Positions 46,321-58,200 of a DNA stretch of 64,000 nucleotides are shown here, piece by piece (the stretch's first letter is position 1; each line of letters begins with the position of its first letter). The translations under genes and the position numbers were made by a program. Where the stretch lies: contig NC_134372.1 in the NCBI RefSeq assembly GCF_035582795.1, positions 37,610,316 through 37,674,315 on the forward strand. Direction: 5' to 3'. Origin of the DNA: Mycteria americana. Lineage: Eukaryota; Chordata; Aves; Ciconiiformes; Ciconiidae. The notes below the pieces were generated by a model. That model searched no databases. It saw nothing but the letters and a program-made list of their open reading frames with translations, and was not told the DNA's origin.

Positions 46321-47450
46321 ACCCAAACCCAAAAGTATTGCTGGACTGTAAAATGGTGATGGAAAATCAACTGAATATTGTCCTGAAGAAGTGAACTCTA
46401 TCCCCCCTGTTCCACAGAATTTGTATGGATTATTGGGAAATGTGACAGGATCTGGGCGTTGGCATGTTGGTAAAGGCTCTAAGGGGACTTTTTTTTCTAT
46501 GGTAACTATCTTTAAGGACACTGCAAATAAAATTTACAAAAAGAATTACTGCAAGGGTAGGTTGTACCTGTTAAGTGGAAAAAAGTCTGGTGTTGGCGTT
46601 ATCTTTCTGCTACAGAGATAAAGGTCTTTTCCCCCCCTTGCATGTTTACGCTGCAGTTCATCGAGAAATACAACGGAGCTTATAATGAACTGAATGCAAA
46701 ATACACCCCTACTGTTTAGCATTCTCATTTAAATTAAAAAATCACTTCACATAGATCTGGAACTACATCTATGGGTGGAAAAAAAAAAAAACAGCACTAC
46801 TAAAAACAAATTCTACGTCACTAGTTGAGAGAAGAATCTCTCGCGCCTGTCGCCAGCCCCGCGGCCACCGCGCCCCAGCGCAGGCCCCGCTCCCCTCGGG
46901 CGGCGGCCGGACCGCCGCTGCGCACGCCGACTCCGCGCAGGAGCAGCAGATCCCGCCCTACGGCCCCGAGCCGCGCAGCACCGCCCCCAGCCTCGCTGAC
47001 TGGATTTTCACAGCCCGGCGCGGGGGCAGCCCGGGCAGGCACCCGCCGCAAGCCCGCCTTTTGAAATTTTAACTACTTAAAGCCCTTTCGGGGTGGGGAG
47101 GGACGGGGACCGGGGCGATTTTGCCTGTCTCTGCTTTCGCTGACAACCTTGCCCCGCCGTACTTTTTTTCGCAGAGCCCGAAAGCAGCAGAGGAACCCGA
47201 ACGCGCCCGCCGAGCGCTGCGGAGGGAAGTGCCGCCCCGAGCCCCGCCGCAAGGCGCGGACAGGCCGCCCCACCCGCAGCCCGGCCCCGGCCCTCAGCCC
47301 GCCCACTCCCCAAAGCCCGCGGCTCCTCCCCGCGCGGGCCTCCCCCGTCCGGCGGCGGCTGCCTGCCCACCGGCGCGTCCCAGCCCCCCGCCGAGCCCGG
47401 CGCTCCGGCTGCCGCAGCCCCTCCGCTCCGCCTGACGGGCGAACAAAAGG

Positions 47451-47486
47451 CGCCGCGCCGCGCCGCGCCGCCCCCGCCCCCGCCCC
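47451..47486. repeat. (CGCCG)4 tandem repeat plus C-rich G4-type tract
   Basis: Four CGCCG pentamers are followed by three C-runs separated by G. The minus strand reads as G-runs of four or five, fitting GC boxes and a possible G-quadruplex next to the presumed DPY19L3 start. Confidence 0.7.
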
Positions 47487-47489
47487 TTC

Positions 47490-47589
47490 CCCTCCTCGCG
47501 GCGGGGCCCGGGCGGTTCCGCGCAGGCAGCGCCGGTAGGAGAAGCTGCTGCTCCCGTGCAGCGACCCGCGGCCCTCGGAGCGCCGGCAG
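47490..47589 (+). other. DPY19L3: Probable DPY19L3 non-coding exon 1 (3' end)
   Basis: GCCGGCAG|GTATCG at 47589/47590 is the best donor in the island and lies just downstream of the SP/KLF tract. The 5' limit is nominal, and there is no transcript evidence in the sequence. Confidence 0.35.
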
Positions 47590-49143
47590 GTATCGGCCCC
47601 GCCAGGGGGGATGCGGAGGGGAAGGGGAGGAGACGGGCGGACGGCCGAGCCGCCGCCAAGCAGGCCGCGCCGGGCCGGGCCGCGCAGGCCGCAGTGATCC
47701 GCCCCGCCGGCGGCGGAAAGGCGGCGCTGTGCGGAGCTGCCCGTGCCCCGCGGGGCCCGCCTCGGCCGCCGGGGGAGCCGCAGCCCCAGGCCCGGCCCTC
47801 CCGCTTCCCCTTCCCGCCCTTGCCCAGCCCCCGGGGCCGCTTCCTTCTCACCGTCGGCGGCTCAGGCGCGCTCGCTCTCAGCCGCCCTCCCGCCTGTCCG
47901 CCGCGCTGCCCCGTCGCCACCAACGGCCTTGCCCCGGGCTCCCCTTCGTGCCCCCCGGACCCGGCCTGCAGCCGCAGGGCCTGCCCCCGCCCCGCTGCCC
48001 CAGGCCTCGCCTCACCTGGCCTCGGGCAGCTGTGGGAACGGAGGCGGGACGTTCCCTTCCCGGCGCCCTGTCGAGGCTTTCCCGCGTGTGCCGGGCAAAA
48101 CCCTTCCCTTCGGCATAAGGCGTTGAGGAAAGCTGGCTGAGACTGGCAGTGCAAAGAGAGAGCATGGTTGTGATGTCCATCTTGCCTATATTAATTAATT
48201 GTCAAGTTTTCTACAAACCAGTTATTTAAAAACAATTTAGATACATGCTCACATAGCTCCCTCCACGTGTTTTCCCGGGCATGAGGGAAAGAGATGAAGC
48301 TAATCCACTGCAAAAGCTTTAAAACAACAAGGTTGTGTGGTTGAGGCATATTTCTTAGAATATTACCATTACCAGTCAGTTACACCAGTGGTAACACAAA
48401 TACCAGTGTTTGCGCTCTGGTAGCAGATTTTTGCATTCAGGATGGGACATCATTGATTTTTCCAGTGTAGAATGGCAGGTTGAAGCTGTTTTATGTATGG
48501 ACCATGCTCAGAGCAGAGAGCACCTGGGAATTAACAGGGGAAGGACTAGCTGCTCTTCTTTTTGTCTTTTTTGTAATGTTCTCAAATGTTATGGTGCTTT
48601 AATAGTATAAAACATCAAGGATTTTTTTAACGCTGTGTGTCTTTTTTTTTTTTATAGCGCATGTGCTCTGGCATCATTTTTGTATCATAAGATAGCCCCC
48701 TTTTTGGGATTTCCTGAAAGCCAAGATTTAAACAACTGGCTTTCTATTTTAGGTGTCCAGCTAAAATACCCTAAAAGGACTAATTTTTCTTTGAAGGGCT
48801 TACACTTTTTCAAAGAAGTGGAGCCTGGTGTGCATTTTGAGTCAAGGGCCAAAGGTGAGAGCAGTCAAAATAATAATTTTGAAAACATGGTCAAGAGTAT
48901 CTAAAATTGTGAACTTAAGTCCTTACAAATTTAATATAATGTTTTCTGTACTTTAATTTGCACTCCGAGTTGTACAAATTTTTTAAAATCTTGCATTTTT
49001 GTAAGATACACTTCAACTACAGTGTAGTTCTGTAAGTCAAAGTTTCTTATGGCAGTAAAATATGGTTTGGTTTTCAGATATTTCATACAGCATTACGTGA
49101 ATGTTTGGGTAGGAAGATGCATTGCTTGTATGTGTCCATTTAG
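47590..49143 (+). other. DPY19L3: DPY19L3 intron 1 (inferred)
   Basis: Begins in the CpG island and ends at gtgtccatttag. The open frame at 48635-48904 follows a T-run and TATAG and could be an alternative 5' exon, but it lacks family similarity. Confidence 0.35.
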
Positions 49144-49286
49144 GAGTCAGACTGAAGAATAATGAATTAAAGTGACTGACATCATGACAACCATAAGACA
49201 GAGAAGGGTTGAAAAAGGCACAGAAGTGGCTGAAGATCAGCCTTCAGAGGAGAAGAATGTGAAGCCTGATGGGAAAATTCTATCTG
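49144..49286 (+). CDS. DPY19L3: DPY19L3 first coding exon
   Basis: The acceptor is tgtccatttag|G; the ATG is at 49184 with A at -3. It encodes residues 1-34 and one base of D35, a hydrophilic N-tail. The donor that keeps frame with the next exon is TCTG|GTGGGT at 49286/49287. A GTAATG four bases later would shift the frame. Confidence 0.92.
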
Positions 49287-52200
49287 GTGGGTAATGAAAA
49301 GGATTATAACATTATGGCTTTTTAGTAGTGTTTAGCTTTTGGTATCTATCCTAAGCACAGGTTAGAACTAGGTATGTACCAAATACATTTTCATATTTGA
49401 GTATCTATCATTAAAATTAATTGGATGAGACAGAGGGCATGCAGATTACTGCATGTCAATCTCACCTCTATTTTAAAATCCCAATTTAAATTGGTGAGAA
49501 CATTTTTTTTTTTCAATTTACTATCAGTGACACACCATCAGGTTTCATATGCCTATGTAGATTCTTAAATGAATCCCAGTTTGAATAATTGGTAACATAA
49601 AAGAATTTGAAGCCCTTTGAGTTGTACTTAAATATAAGCAGATTGCACGTGAAATCTGAATTTAACTGCAAACCCTTGCTTTTTGACTGTAGGACAGAGT
49701 AGCTAGGTAAGTTTAAAAGAGAGACATTAAGTGTCTTAATTCAAGGATCTGTTTAAGTAATGAAATACTGACAAAGTTTTTGTTTAGAATTATAACTTTC
49801 GAGTTGGCAAAGTTTGGTTTTGGTTTTTTTAATTAAGCTATTTTAAGAGATGTTTCAATCTAAATTCCAAATGTTTCTATATATGCAATGTGGGTAGATG
49901 AAAGGAAAGTTATATTGTTGTTTCCACACAAGTATGCTTAGGCTAAATACAAAATGGGGAAGTGGTCATAGTTCTCATCCAGCCCAGCCCTCACTTCTGT
50001 TGAATTGCATATTTGGTATCCATTATGTAGATGTCACGCACAGTATGACATAGCCATTTCAAAGATATAATTCCAGATCACTAAGATCCATATTAAGCCT
50101 TACATCAACATTAAAAAAACCCAACCCTAAAAAAACCCCAGGAACATAAGTGTACAATAAATTGATCGAGCTACCTAGAAACGCAACCTTTCTTTCCCAT
50201 CATTCCATCTATAATCTTATTCTGATGTCAGCAGGATGTCATCTGCAATTCAAAGCATGACACCATTATCAAAGGCTGATTTGGCTGCTGTTCAGTCTTT
50301 TTGTGGGTATTTAGTGAGACTTCTGAACCTTCAGTGTTGTTTTTTACAAAAAACAAGAAAACCCCTCAAAAACAGGCAGCTGTTTTAAGACATTTGAAGA
50401 TTTTAATTTCTTACTTTGTGATCTAATAGTCATCCTGTATTGCCTTAATTAAAAAAGATGCCCTGAAGTGTATTCCAATTTAGATTTACAAAACAGATAT
50501 GGTATTTATCTAGATTTGTGTAGGATCATAGTGTTCTTAAACTATAACTACATTTTACCAATTAAGGCACACCTTATTTCACTTTGTATATAAATAAAAT
50601 ACTCTGAGTTTGCTATATGAGAAAACAAAAAACACATCTCCATAAAGACCTCTTAAAACCAAGTGTCCTGTTACCTACAGAATGTAAACTGTACTAGCAC
50701 AGGCAATATGTAAATGAGTTTCCAAAATTCCTTTAAGTTGAATTATGTGTTTCACAATTAGAGTGAAATATTTTTCTTCCAAGACCATACAGGTGGAAAA
50801 CTGTGGAACATACTCTGGATAACTGTTGGTGGAATTGTTGCCATCTCTCTTGGACTTCTTACTTCTGTTTATGTTGCTACACTGCATGAAAATGACCTGT
50901 GGTTTTCCAATATTAAGGTAACAGTCATTTTCATAGTTTCATCAGTGCTTTCATAGAGCATTAATATGAGTGTTAGTTGAAATTTCATTTATTTATATAT
51001 TGGTCTTGCAACTTGCTCAAAAACATAGAATATTTCATTTTTTTAAAATTTAATTTAAAAAAAGCTGTGCTTCCCTTCCCACCACTTTTTAAATACTTGA
51101 TCATTTCTATAAATACCTTTCCCCAATTTTTCTCCAAAAACATTGCTACACAGCTCCTGCCTCAGTGTAGCTATGATTCTTCCAATCCACTCTATGTTGC
51201 TCTATAATAATCTTTCTTTTATCCAAAGCAATCCAAAAACAAACAAAACCCAGGTAAAATAAACAATATGCAAAATCCTGGCACACAGTTCTTTAGTTGT
51301 ATTTATACGGTGATAATTGTAATACAGTTTAGGCACAGTCTCTTACTATTCAATACTAATTTCATATAGTGTTATCCTAAATGTGCAAACCTCAAAACGT
51401 ATTTCAGACATTCACCCATGTAAAACCAACCATTCCCAAGATCCAGGACTGACTAGTTTTTTCCTAGAATCATTGCATGGGAAAATAATGCAGCTGTACA
51501 CATATCTAAATTTAACCAGAGAAAAGAAACAGGTGAGTAATTTTCCTTTTAGATGCCTAAAATTCACTCTGTTAGGTCTATGTATTATGTTATTCAAAGA
51601 GTACGTATATTTAATTGGAGTACTTGCATTGCAGTGTGTCTTTCCTATACTATGCACTTTTGCTGTCCCAGAAACATTTATATTCCCATAATAAAAATAG
51701 TTCACACTTACTGAAACAATTGCTGTTGTATTATACATATAATACTGTTTTGTACCCACTCTCATCTTTCTTTGAATATATAGGTAGCTTGTATATATAT
51801 TGAAGGTACACCTTAGGTTTGCCTTTTCTTTCCAAAAGCAAGTATTGATTAATTTCACTGGTATTGTATATTTTGAAGTACAAACAGGCATGGACTTGTG
51901 GCAACGTATGAACGTAATGGGTACAGCATTTTTATTCTGTTGAACTGATACAGAGGGACACAAAATTCACTGAGAGAAGCAAGTCTGTAGTTGAAATTAA
52001 GTTGCCCCCCAATGGATGAAATGCTCATTTTATTTGATAATTATTGTTTTGATTTTAAGTACACTAGAATACCATTAGCTATCAAAACTGAAATAAAACC
52101 CTCTAGATATTTTTAGTCTGGATTCTGTTGTCTCTGTAGTTCTCATTTCATCCTATGGAGTTGATATAACTGGTAACATTGGAACATGAGCAATTTCAGC

Positions 52201-55200
52201 CAATTTGATGGAAAGATTCTAAAAAGCTTTAAGTTCATCTACCAGCAGGTTAAAGGAGAAAGAGAAGCAGATATTCTCTCATCTCACATTATACCTTCTT
52301 CAGTAAGATGTGAACTCCACCAGATAATGCATGTGGCTACAGTGCTAATTTTAAACTGATAACCACAGGGAAAGCGTTAATGAGATTTCCCATATTATTA
52401 GAGATAAAATAACCAGTTGTAACACAGAGCCAAAAGTGATCAGGCTTCATACATACTCCTGCTTTTTGGAGATATATGTTCAGTGAGTGTATACTGTTTG
52501 TGTTTTGCATGTACACACTCTCAACTTAATATTGTTTCTAAGCATATCTTGCCAAATAGAAGGCTATAGCTCTAACTTGATTGATCAGACAAATGCAATT
52601 TATTTTGTAAACACTTAGGTCCCAAGCAAGATTCAAAGGTACTTTTAAAGATTTGTTCCCAAATTATTTATTACAGCTTGAGACCGAACAGGTAGTAACC
52701 CCTGCAGTTTATTTGCAAATGCAAAGAAGGTTGGGGATGAGTCAAGTCTGATCAAATTTTCTGCAATTGTCTGCCAAGTCAGATTCTGACTGTGCTTTCA
52801 CTTTGATTAACACAAAGCTTTCTAAGGTTTTACTGTTAACTTAAATATAGTCTAGACTTGTTTTCTTGCCAGTATCCATATCGGAGCATTTTGCAGCCGT
52901 AAGTGAGACTAGCAAGATAAGAAATCTAAACTGTATATTTTCATACACTTTCTCTTAACTAAGCAGAGAAAGAATACATTCAAATATATGTCGATGAGAG
53001 AAAGTTTAAACAAAATACTGTTTTGTGAGTAGTACAGGAAGAGAAGACTGCATATGAAGAGCCTGTGAAATTTCCTGTGAAGCTGAGACAGGAAGGCTCA
53101 CCGTAACATCTGTAAAACAGTATATAGATATCTCTCTGCCGGTATGAATGAGTGGACATTGTAGTATCTCTAGATGTATGTACATGTTTTCCAGCATTTC
53201 TGAATTGGCTAATCTTATAATTACAGCACATACCATATACTAATAAAAGACAAGAATAAAATACGCTATGGAACAATCTGAGATCCTCAAAAGTTATGTT
53301 GAAAATAAATGGAAAATTTGCTTTTTTCTCTAACATTTTATAAGTTTGGCCAAAGCATATATTTTTGCATATATTAACTGAATTTTCTAAAAATTTTGAA
53401 AGAGTAAGTTTTATTTTAATGCATACCCCAGCCCTAATTCTCAGAAGGGAGGACTGTAGTCTAATCCTTGGCACACAATTATTGCATACCTTGCTTAATG
53501 AAGTGCAGAGGTTATTTTGTTTTATTTTATTTTTATTAAACATTACATTTAGAAGAAATGGAAGCAATACTAATACACATTCAGTGCTTCATTAACCCTC
53601 ATGTCTGTGCAACATAGTAGTGCATCACCACTGCTCTGAAACATGGAAAAGAAAATAAGTTCTAAATCAGTTATATTTCCACACATTTTAAATTAGTAAC
53701 TTCAGTTACTCTGGATTGCCTGTAAACAGTGCAAATGTGTGGATTTTTTGTTACTGAACTCTATATAAAAATTATTTAACAACATACTATCCCCCTGAAC
53801 TTTTTTCCTTTCTTCCAATACACTACAATTAGTCAGATGATAAGAATTCATACACAAAAGGGTATGCATGGCTACTAAATTAATATAGTGAGACATAATG
53901 GGAGACTTGTTTTGTCATTTTTTTCTGCGATGTGAAGGTACTCATCTCTTTGTACATCAGTAGAAGGAGGTCTGCACTGTGTCTCTGACACTTTTGCACT
54001 AAACTAAGCAGAGGTTTTCAAATATACCATTTAGGTACAAAAGGTGGAATTCTTTTTCTGAAGACCCCATTGATGTGTGAACGTCATGATTGCTTAGGTA
54101 CAAAATTGTGCAGTTTGCCAATTGTATTCAACCCTAACAATTGGAAGTAAAAAGAGTTCATTATGCAAAGTCATGATTCTTAACTTCTAAGTAATTGAAG
54201 TCACAACTTGCACGTACGCTTGTAGTGATTGTCTTTCTGTAATTTCAATTGCAATTCATAGAAAGCCAGTTCAGTTTTGGGTGTCTTCCAGCAATGGTTC
54301 ACCCAACTAGAAAAACTGTTCTGTGGTTGTTATATCATTTTGTTCTATTTTGAATATGGCTTTCAACAGTGCATTGATTTCAGCTGCTGTGGTATGTGTG
54401 AATCTTGTTCTTATTTGCTAATAAATATGCCTGCTATTATAAATTTGCCATGGTCATTGGAGAAAGATGTAATATTGTTTCCTTGTCAGAAAAACTGAAA
54501 ACACAGATCTCGAGGAGCAGTTTATGCTATGAAAGAGGTACATGATCAGTACTCTTTTTTTATCCCAAGGCCTCCTGAAAGAACTACAAAAAAAAAAGAT
54601 AATGCAGAGTACCATGTCACATAGTCAGAAGCTATGTTTGTGTACACTTCCAGCAGGGATCACAGAAGGTTATAATCCCTTACCTTGACCAAACAGTTTT
54701 GAAGAAAAAAGTTTGAATATCTTCTTGTGCATTAAAACAACCTTGTGCATTAAAGCATAAAAAGATTCCCGTTTATGATGGTGAAGGCCAAAACAGATTT
54801 CTTAGCCAAAAATCCTTTCTCAGTTTTCTGAAAACTTTCTGGCATGACACATATAACGTGGCTAGTCTATTTTCAGTAATTTTCAATAGCAGTTTAGTGA
54901 CTGCTCCTCAAGTATAGTATCTTCTAGGAACAGGATCTACTATGAAAATAACAAAATGCAGGGGGCGGGGGGAGAATTGCATCACCTCTCCTGTCCCCTG
55001 TTGTATTGCTTGTTCAAATACAAACTGTGAAGAAACCTTAAACAGGGATGAACCAAGGCCACATAGCAAATTAATACTGTAACACAAACAGGTAAACTTC
55101 AGAGCTTTCATTTATTCTTCATTCCTTCCGAGTAAGCATTTAGACTACTATTATTGAAATTTCCTTTAGTAAAATTGCTGCTTGCAAGAAGTCAGGAATA

Positions 55201-58200
55201 AAAATACCAACTTTTAAATCTCTCAGACATGCAGGATAAGAATCCTGGGATTCCTCCTCTGAAGTGCTTATATTTTCCCTTTTTACATTCTGAATCTAAA
55301 ATAAAGATGAAAAAAAGTGGGGAAACGGGTAGCCAGCTAATTAGAACTCTACAAAATGAATGCATAAGCCATAAAGAGGAGGACAGTCCAGTACTTTGGT
55401 GGTACTTTTACAAAGAAGTACCTGTTGAGTGGTTATGGGTACTTTTACTCTGGATCAAAAGTCTGATCTGAGTAGGAACCAAGGCATTCTAACAGATAGG
55501 CATGAGGTTAACCAGCCAAGAGACCATGTAGAAGGATTAAATACGTTTGCTGAAGGCATGATTTGCAACCAGGAACACTGATAGCAGCTGGCTGTATTGA
55601 GTTTCTGCATTGAGAAGATTTTCGAATCTTTCTGATCTTAAATTGAACAACTAAAAATATTTTCAATTACACAAATTGTGCTTTAGCTTTGTCAAAAAAG
55701 AAAACTAATTGGAGCTTTGCTTATGCTCTTTACTTATAGAAAAATTCAACTCAGGCTTTGGCTGCTTGCTCAGTATTCTGAATGACTTGGATAAGGAGTG
55801 TGAGGAAACGTAAGCTCTAGAATTTTGCACTGCCCTTGAGAGGAAAAGTCCTTTATATTTTGTTTTTAATGCTTAATATTATTAGGATACAGTTGCATAA
55901 ATTGAAATCATATGCAATTCTATAGGTATATTGGAGGATAGTGTTCTTTTTTTTTTCCCTTGGAACAGTGGTAATTTCTTTGTTAAACACTCACAAAGTG
56001 AATATACAGGAAGATAAACATGTGCTCTTATAATGCTTACCCAGAAGTCTGTATGTTTTTATTGACATGGAATACTAGGAAAAGTATAAATTGCTGTAGA
56101 ATTGGAAAACTATTGTGAGTGAATAAAACAGATGTTATCTTAGCATGAAACAGATGTAAAACTCACTAGTGTTTGTCTCATAAAGTATAGCATTTGGTTG
56201 AATACAGCTGGTGCCAGGATTACAAATTAATCATGTTTGAATGCATTTTTGCTAATTAGATCCCCCTCTGTGACTACTCTCTCCCCCTTAATAAATTCCA
56301 AATGTTAACATTCCTTCTTTTTTTTTTTTATGAGCACTTAGAATCAGCCACTTTTTGGTATTAGAAAACTTTTCAGCAGTGATGAATTTGAAACTAGAGC
56401 TCGTTCAAAATTCAGCATTCTCATCTTGCTAAGTGTGTGGCTTTTAGTATTTAGTGCCAATGTCAGTTTCTTCTCCTGGTATTATAATGATTTGTATGTC
56501 GTGGAGCAGCTGGAGAGTTTAATTGTGAACTTACATTGAATCAGATGCGTTTTTATCTGTTGATTTTTCTCAGACCAGAACTAATATTGGTTTAGTTTGT
56601 CAACAGTTGACTTCAATAAAACACATGTTTTGAGTTAAGATTCTATACTGGGCAGTAGAGGAGGGAGGAACATGATTTTTTTATCTAGCTTTATGTTAGC
56701 TCTGAAATAGTATTGATTCTGTTCCAGCAAAAGAGATGGGACTGTATAAGAAAGATGAAAGTCTTGGGATTCTATGCAAGGTTGCATTAACCAGAATGGA
56801 ATTCATAAAAATCTCAGAAAACAGTAACATTCTGTTATTTCAGTAATGTTCTTTTGTAAAGAAAGCTGGATTAATAAGATTATCTTCAGAAATTTCTTTA
56901 TGCCTTGCTTACACCACATACAGGAATCTCATTGGATTTTCAAATCTGGATATAAACATTTTCTAACTTACTGCTTATAAGAGATATTTGCTGGGATGTT
57001 TTTATATAAACTGCTAAAAAGATCACTAATAATAAAACAATTTTGTGTAAGATGCCTATTATTTCTTTTCAGATTGGTTGTTCGTGCAGTCTTATTTTGT
57101 TTAAATGTGGTCACCCAAAGCTCTGAATTTGTTACATTTCATTAGGTCTTCACAACTAAGAGTTACCAAAAGGAGGTGAATTCCAAAGCAAAGATCCTGC
57201 ACTGAAAGCAGTTTTCTCTAGGAGAGCTTTTCCTATCTCGCTAGACTCCACCTGCTGCAATATCAGCCAAGAAAGAGGCATAGTTTGAAGTGTACCTAGT
57301 TTAAATAATTTGAACATTTTAAAATTAAAAATAATAACGTTACCTACAACTAAAAATAAGTAAAGAATTCCTTTTCCTTTAACCTATAATTTGAGAGTGA
57401 TGAACAGCTGGCTTCCTGCAAGAAACAGCATTTAACAAGTGGGAAGCAGCATCATACCCTGCCAGCTGAAATCTCGGAGTGGCATTATGGTGCAGTACCA
57501 AGTATAGCACACTGCATTAATTGAGCCTTAAGGTGGCAAAGCCACGGAAAACTATGGGATGTCTACATATGGAAGAAAAGGTTAAATGCATGGAGCAAGC
57601 ATATGCAGTTTTAAAGTCCAGCTGTTGGCCACTGCACCTATATCAACATTGAATATTACAAAAAATAGTAAAAGATCCAAAATGTTTCTGAATAGCATAT
57701 CAGAATTACAAAAGGCATATACATTTCTGCAGTTAACACAGGCATTGACACCTCAGCCATTTGCTTCACACCCTAATTTGTCTGTGCATTTTACCATTAC
57801 TTGAACTAAGTTGCATAGAATGCACAAACCCAAAGACTCAAGCCACTGTATAGGTCAATTTTGCTGGTGCAGCAAGAATTTGAGTTGAAGGCAGCTTCAT
57901 ATGACTGTGAAAAGCAAATGGAAAGTGAATTTACTATTGAAATTTCACTTGCAGGAAGTTGAAAGAGAAATTTCATTCAGAACAGAATGTGGACTTTATT
58001 ATTCCTACTACAAACAGATGATTCAGGCTGCTTCCATCCAGCAAGGTATTGTAAACTGTAAAGTAAGTTTTACTTCATGTTGTCAGCTGACTAATATTTT
58101 TTCAAATATAGTTGAGAACAAGGAATACCATAACTGTGAAAGATAGTGTAACAATTGTACTACAGACAGACTTATTCTGTTCATACACCAGGGAGCCACT

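Larger units (their letters stand above)
42671..46834. other. ZNF507-DPY19L3 intergenic region
   Basis: About 4.2 kb with no recognised gene. It contains AATACAGTA-type imperfect repeats near 44495-44545, an A15 run ending at 46320 and an A-run near 46781-46792. The minus-strand open frame at 43605-43964 has no recognisable domain. The region ends sharply at the second CpG island. Confidence 0.6.
46835..48120 (+). promoter_or_regulatory. DPY19L3: CpG island: DPY19L3 promoter and exon 1 region
   Basis: About 1.3 kb of extremely GC-rich, CpG-dense DNA lies about 1 kb upstream of the DPY19L3 start codon exon. It contains (CGCCG)x4 at 47451-47470 followed by CCCCCGCCCCCGCCCC at 47471-47486, a dense SP/KLF-type array with G-quadruplex potential on the minus strand. 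Long open frames on both strands (up to 286 codons) are composition artefacts. Confidence 0.88.

Noticed and set aside
46821-48180. Open frames up to 286 codons in the second CpG island
   Set aside because: Same composition effect; the DPY19L3 protein start is fixed downstream at 49184 by homology and an upstream in-frame stop.
48635-48904. 89-codon frame as a DPY19L3 N-terminal exon
   Set aside because: No similarity to DPY19 N-termini; the 49184 start is supported by homology and by an in-frame stop just before it.
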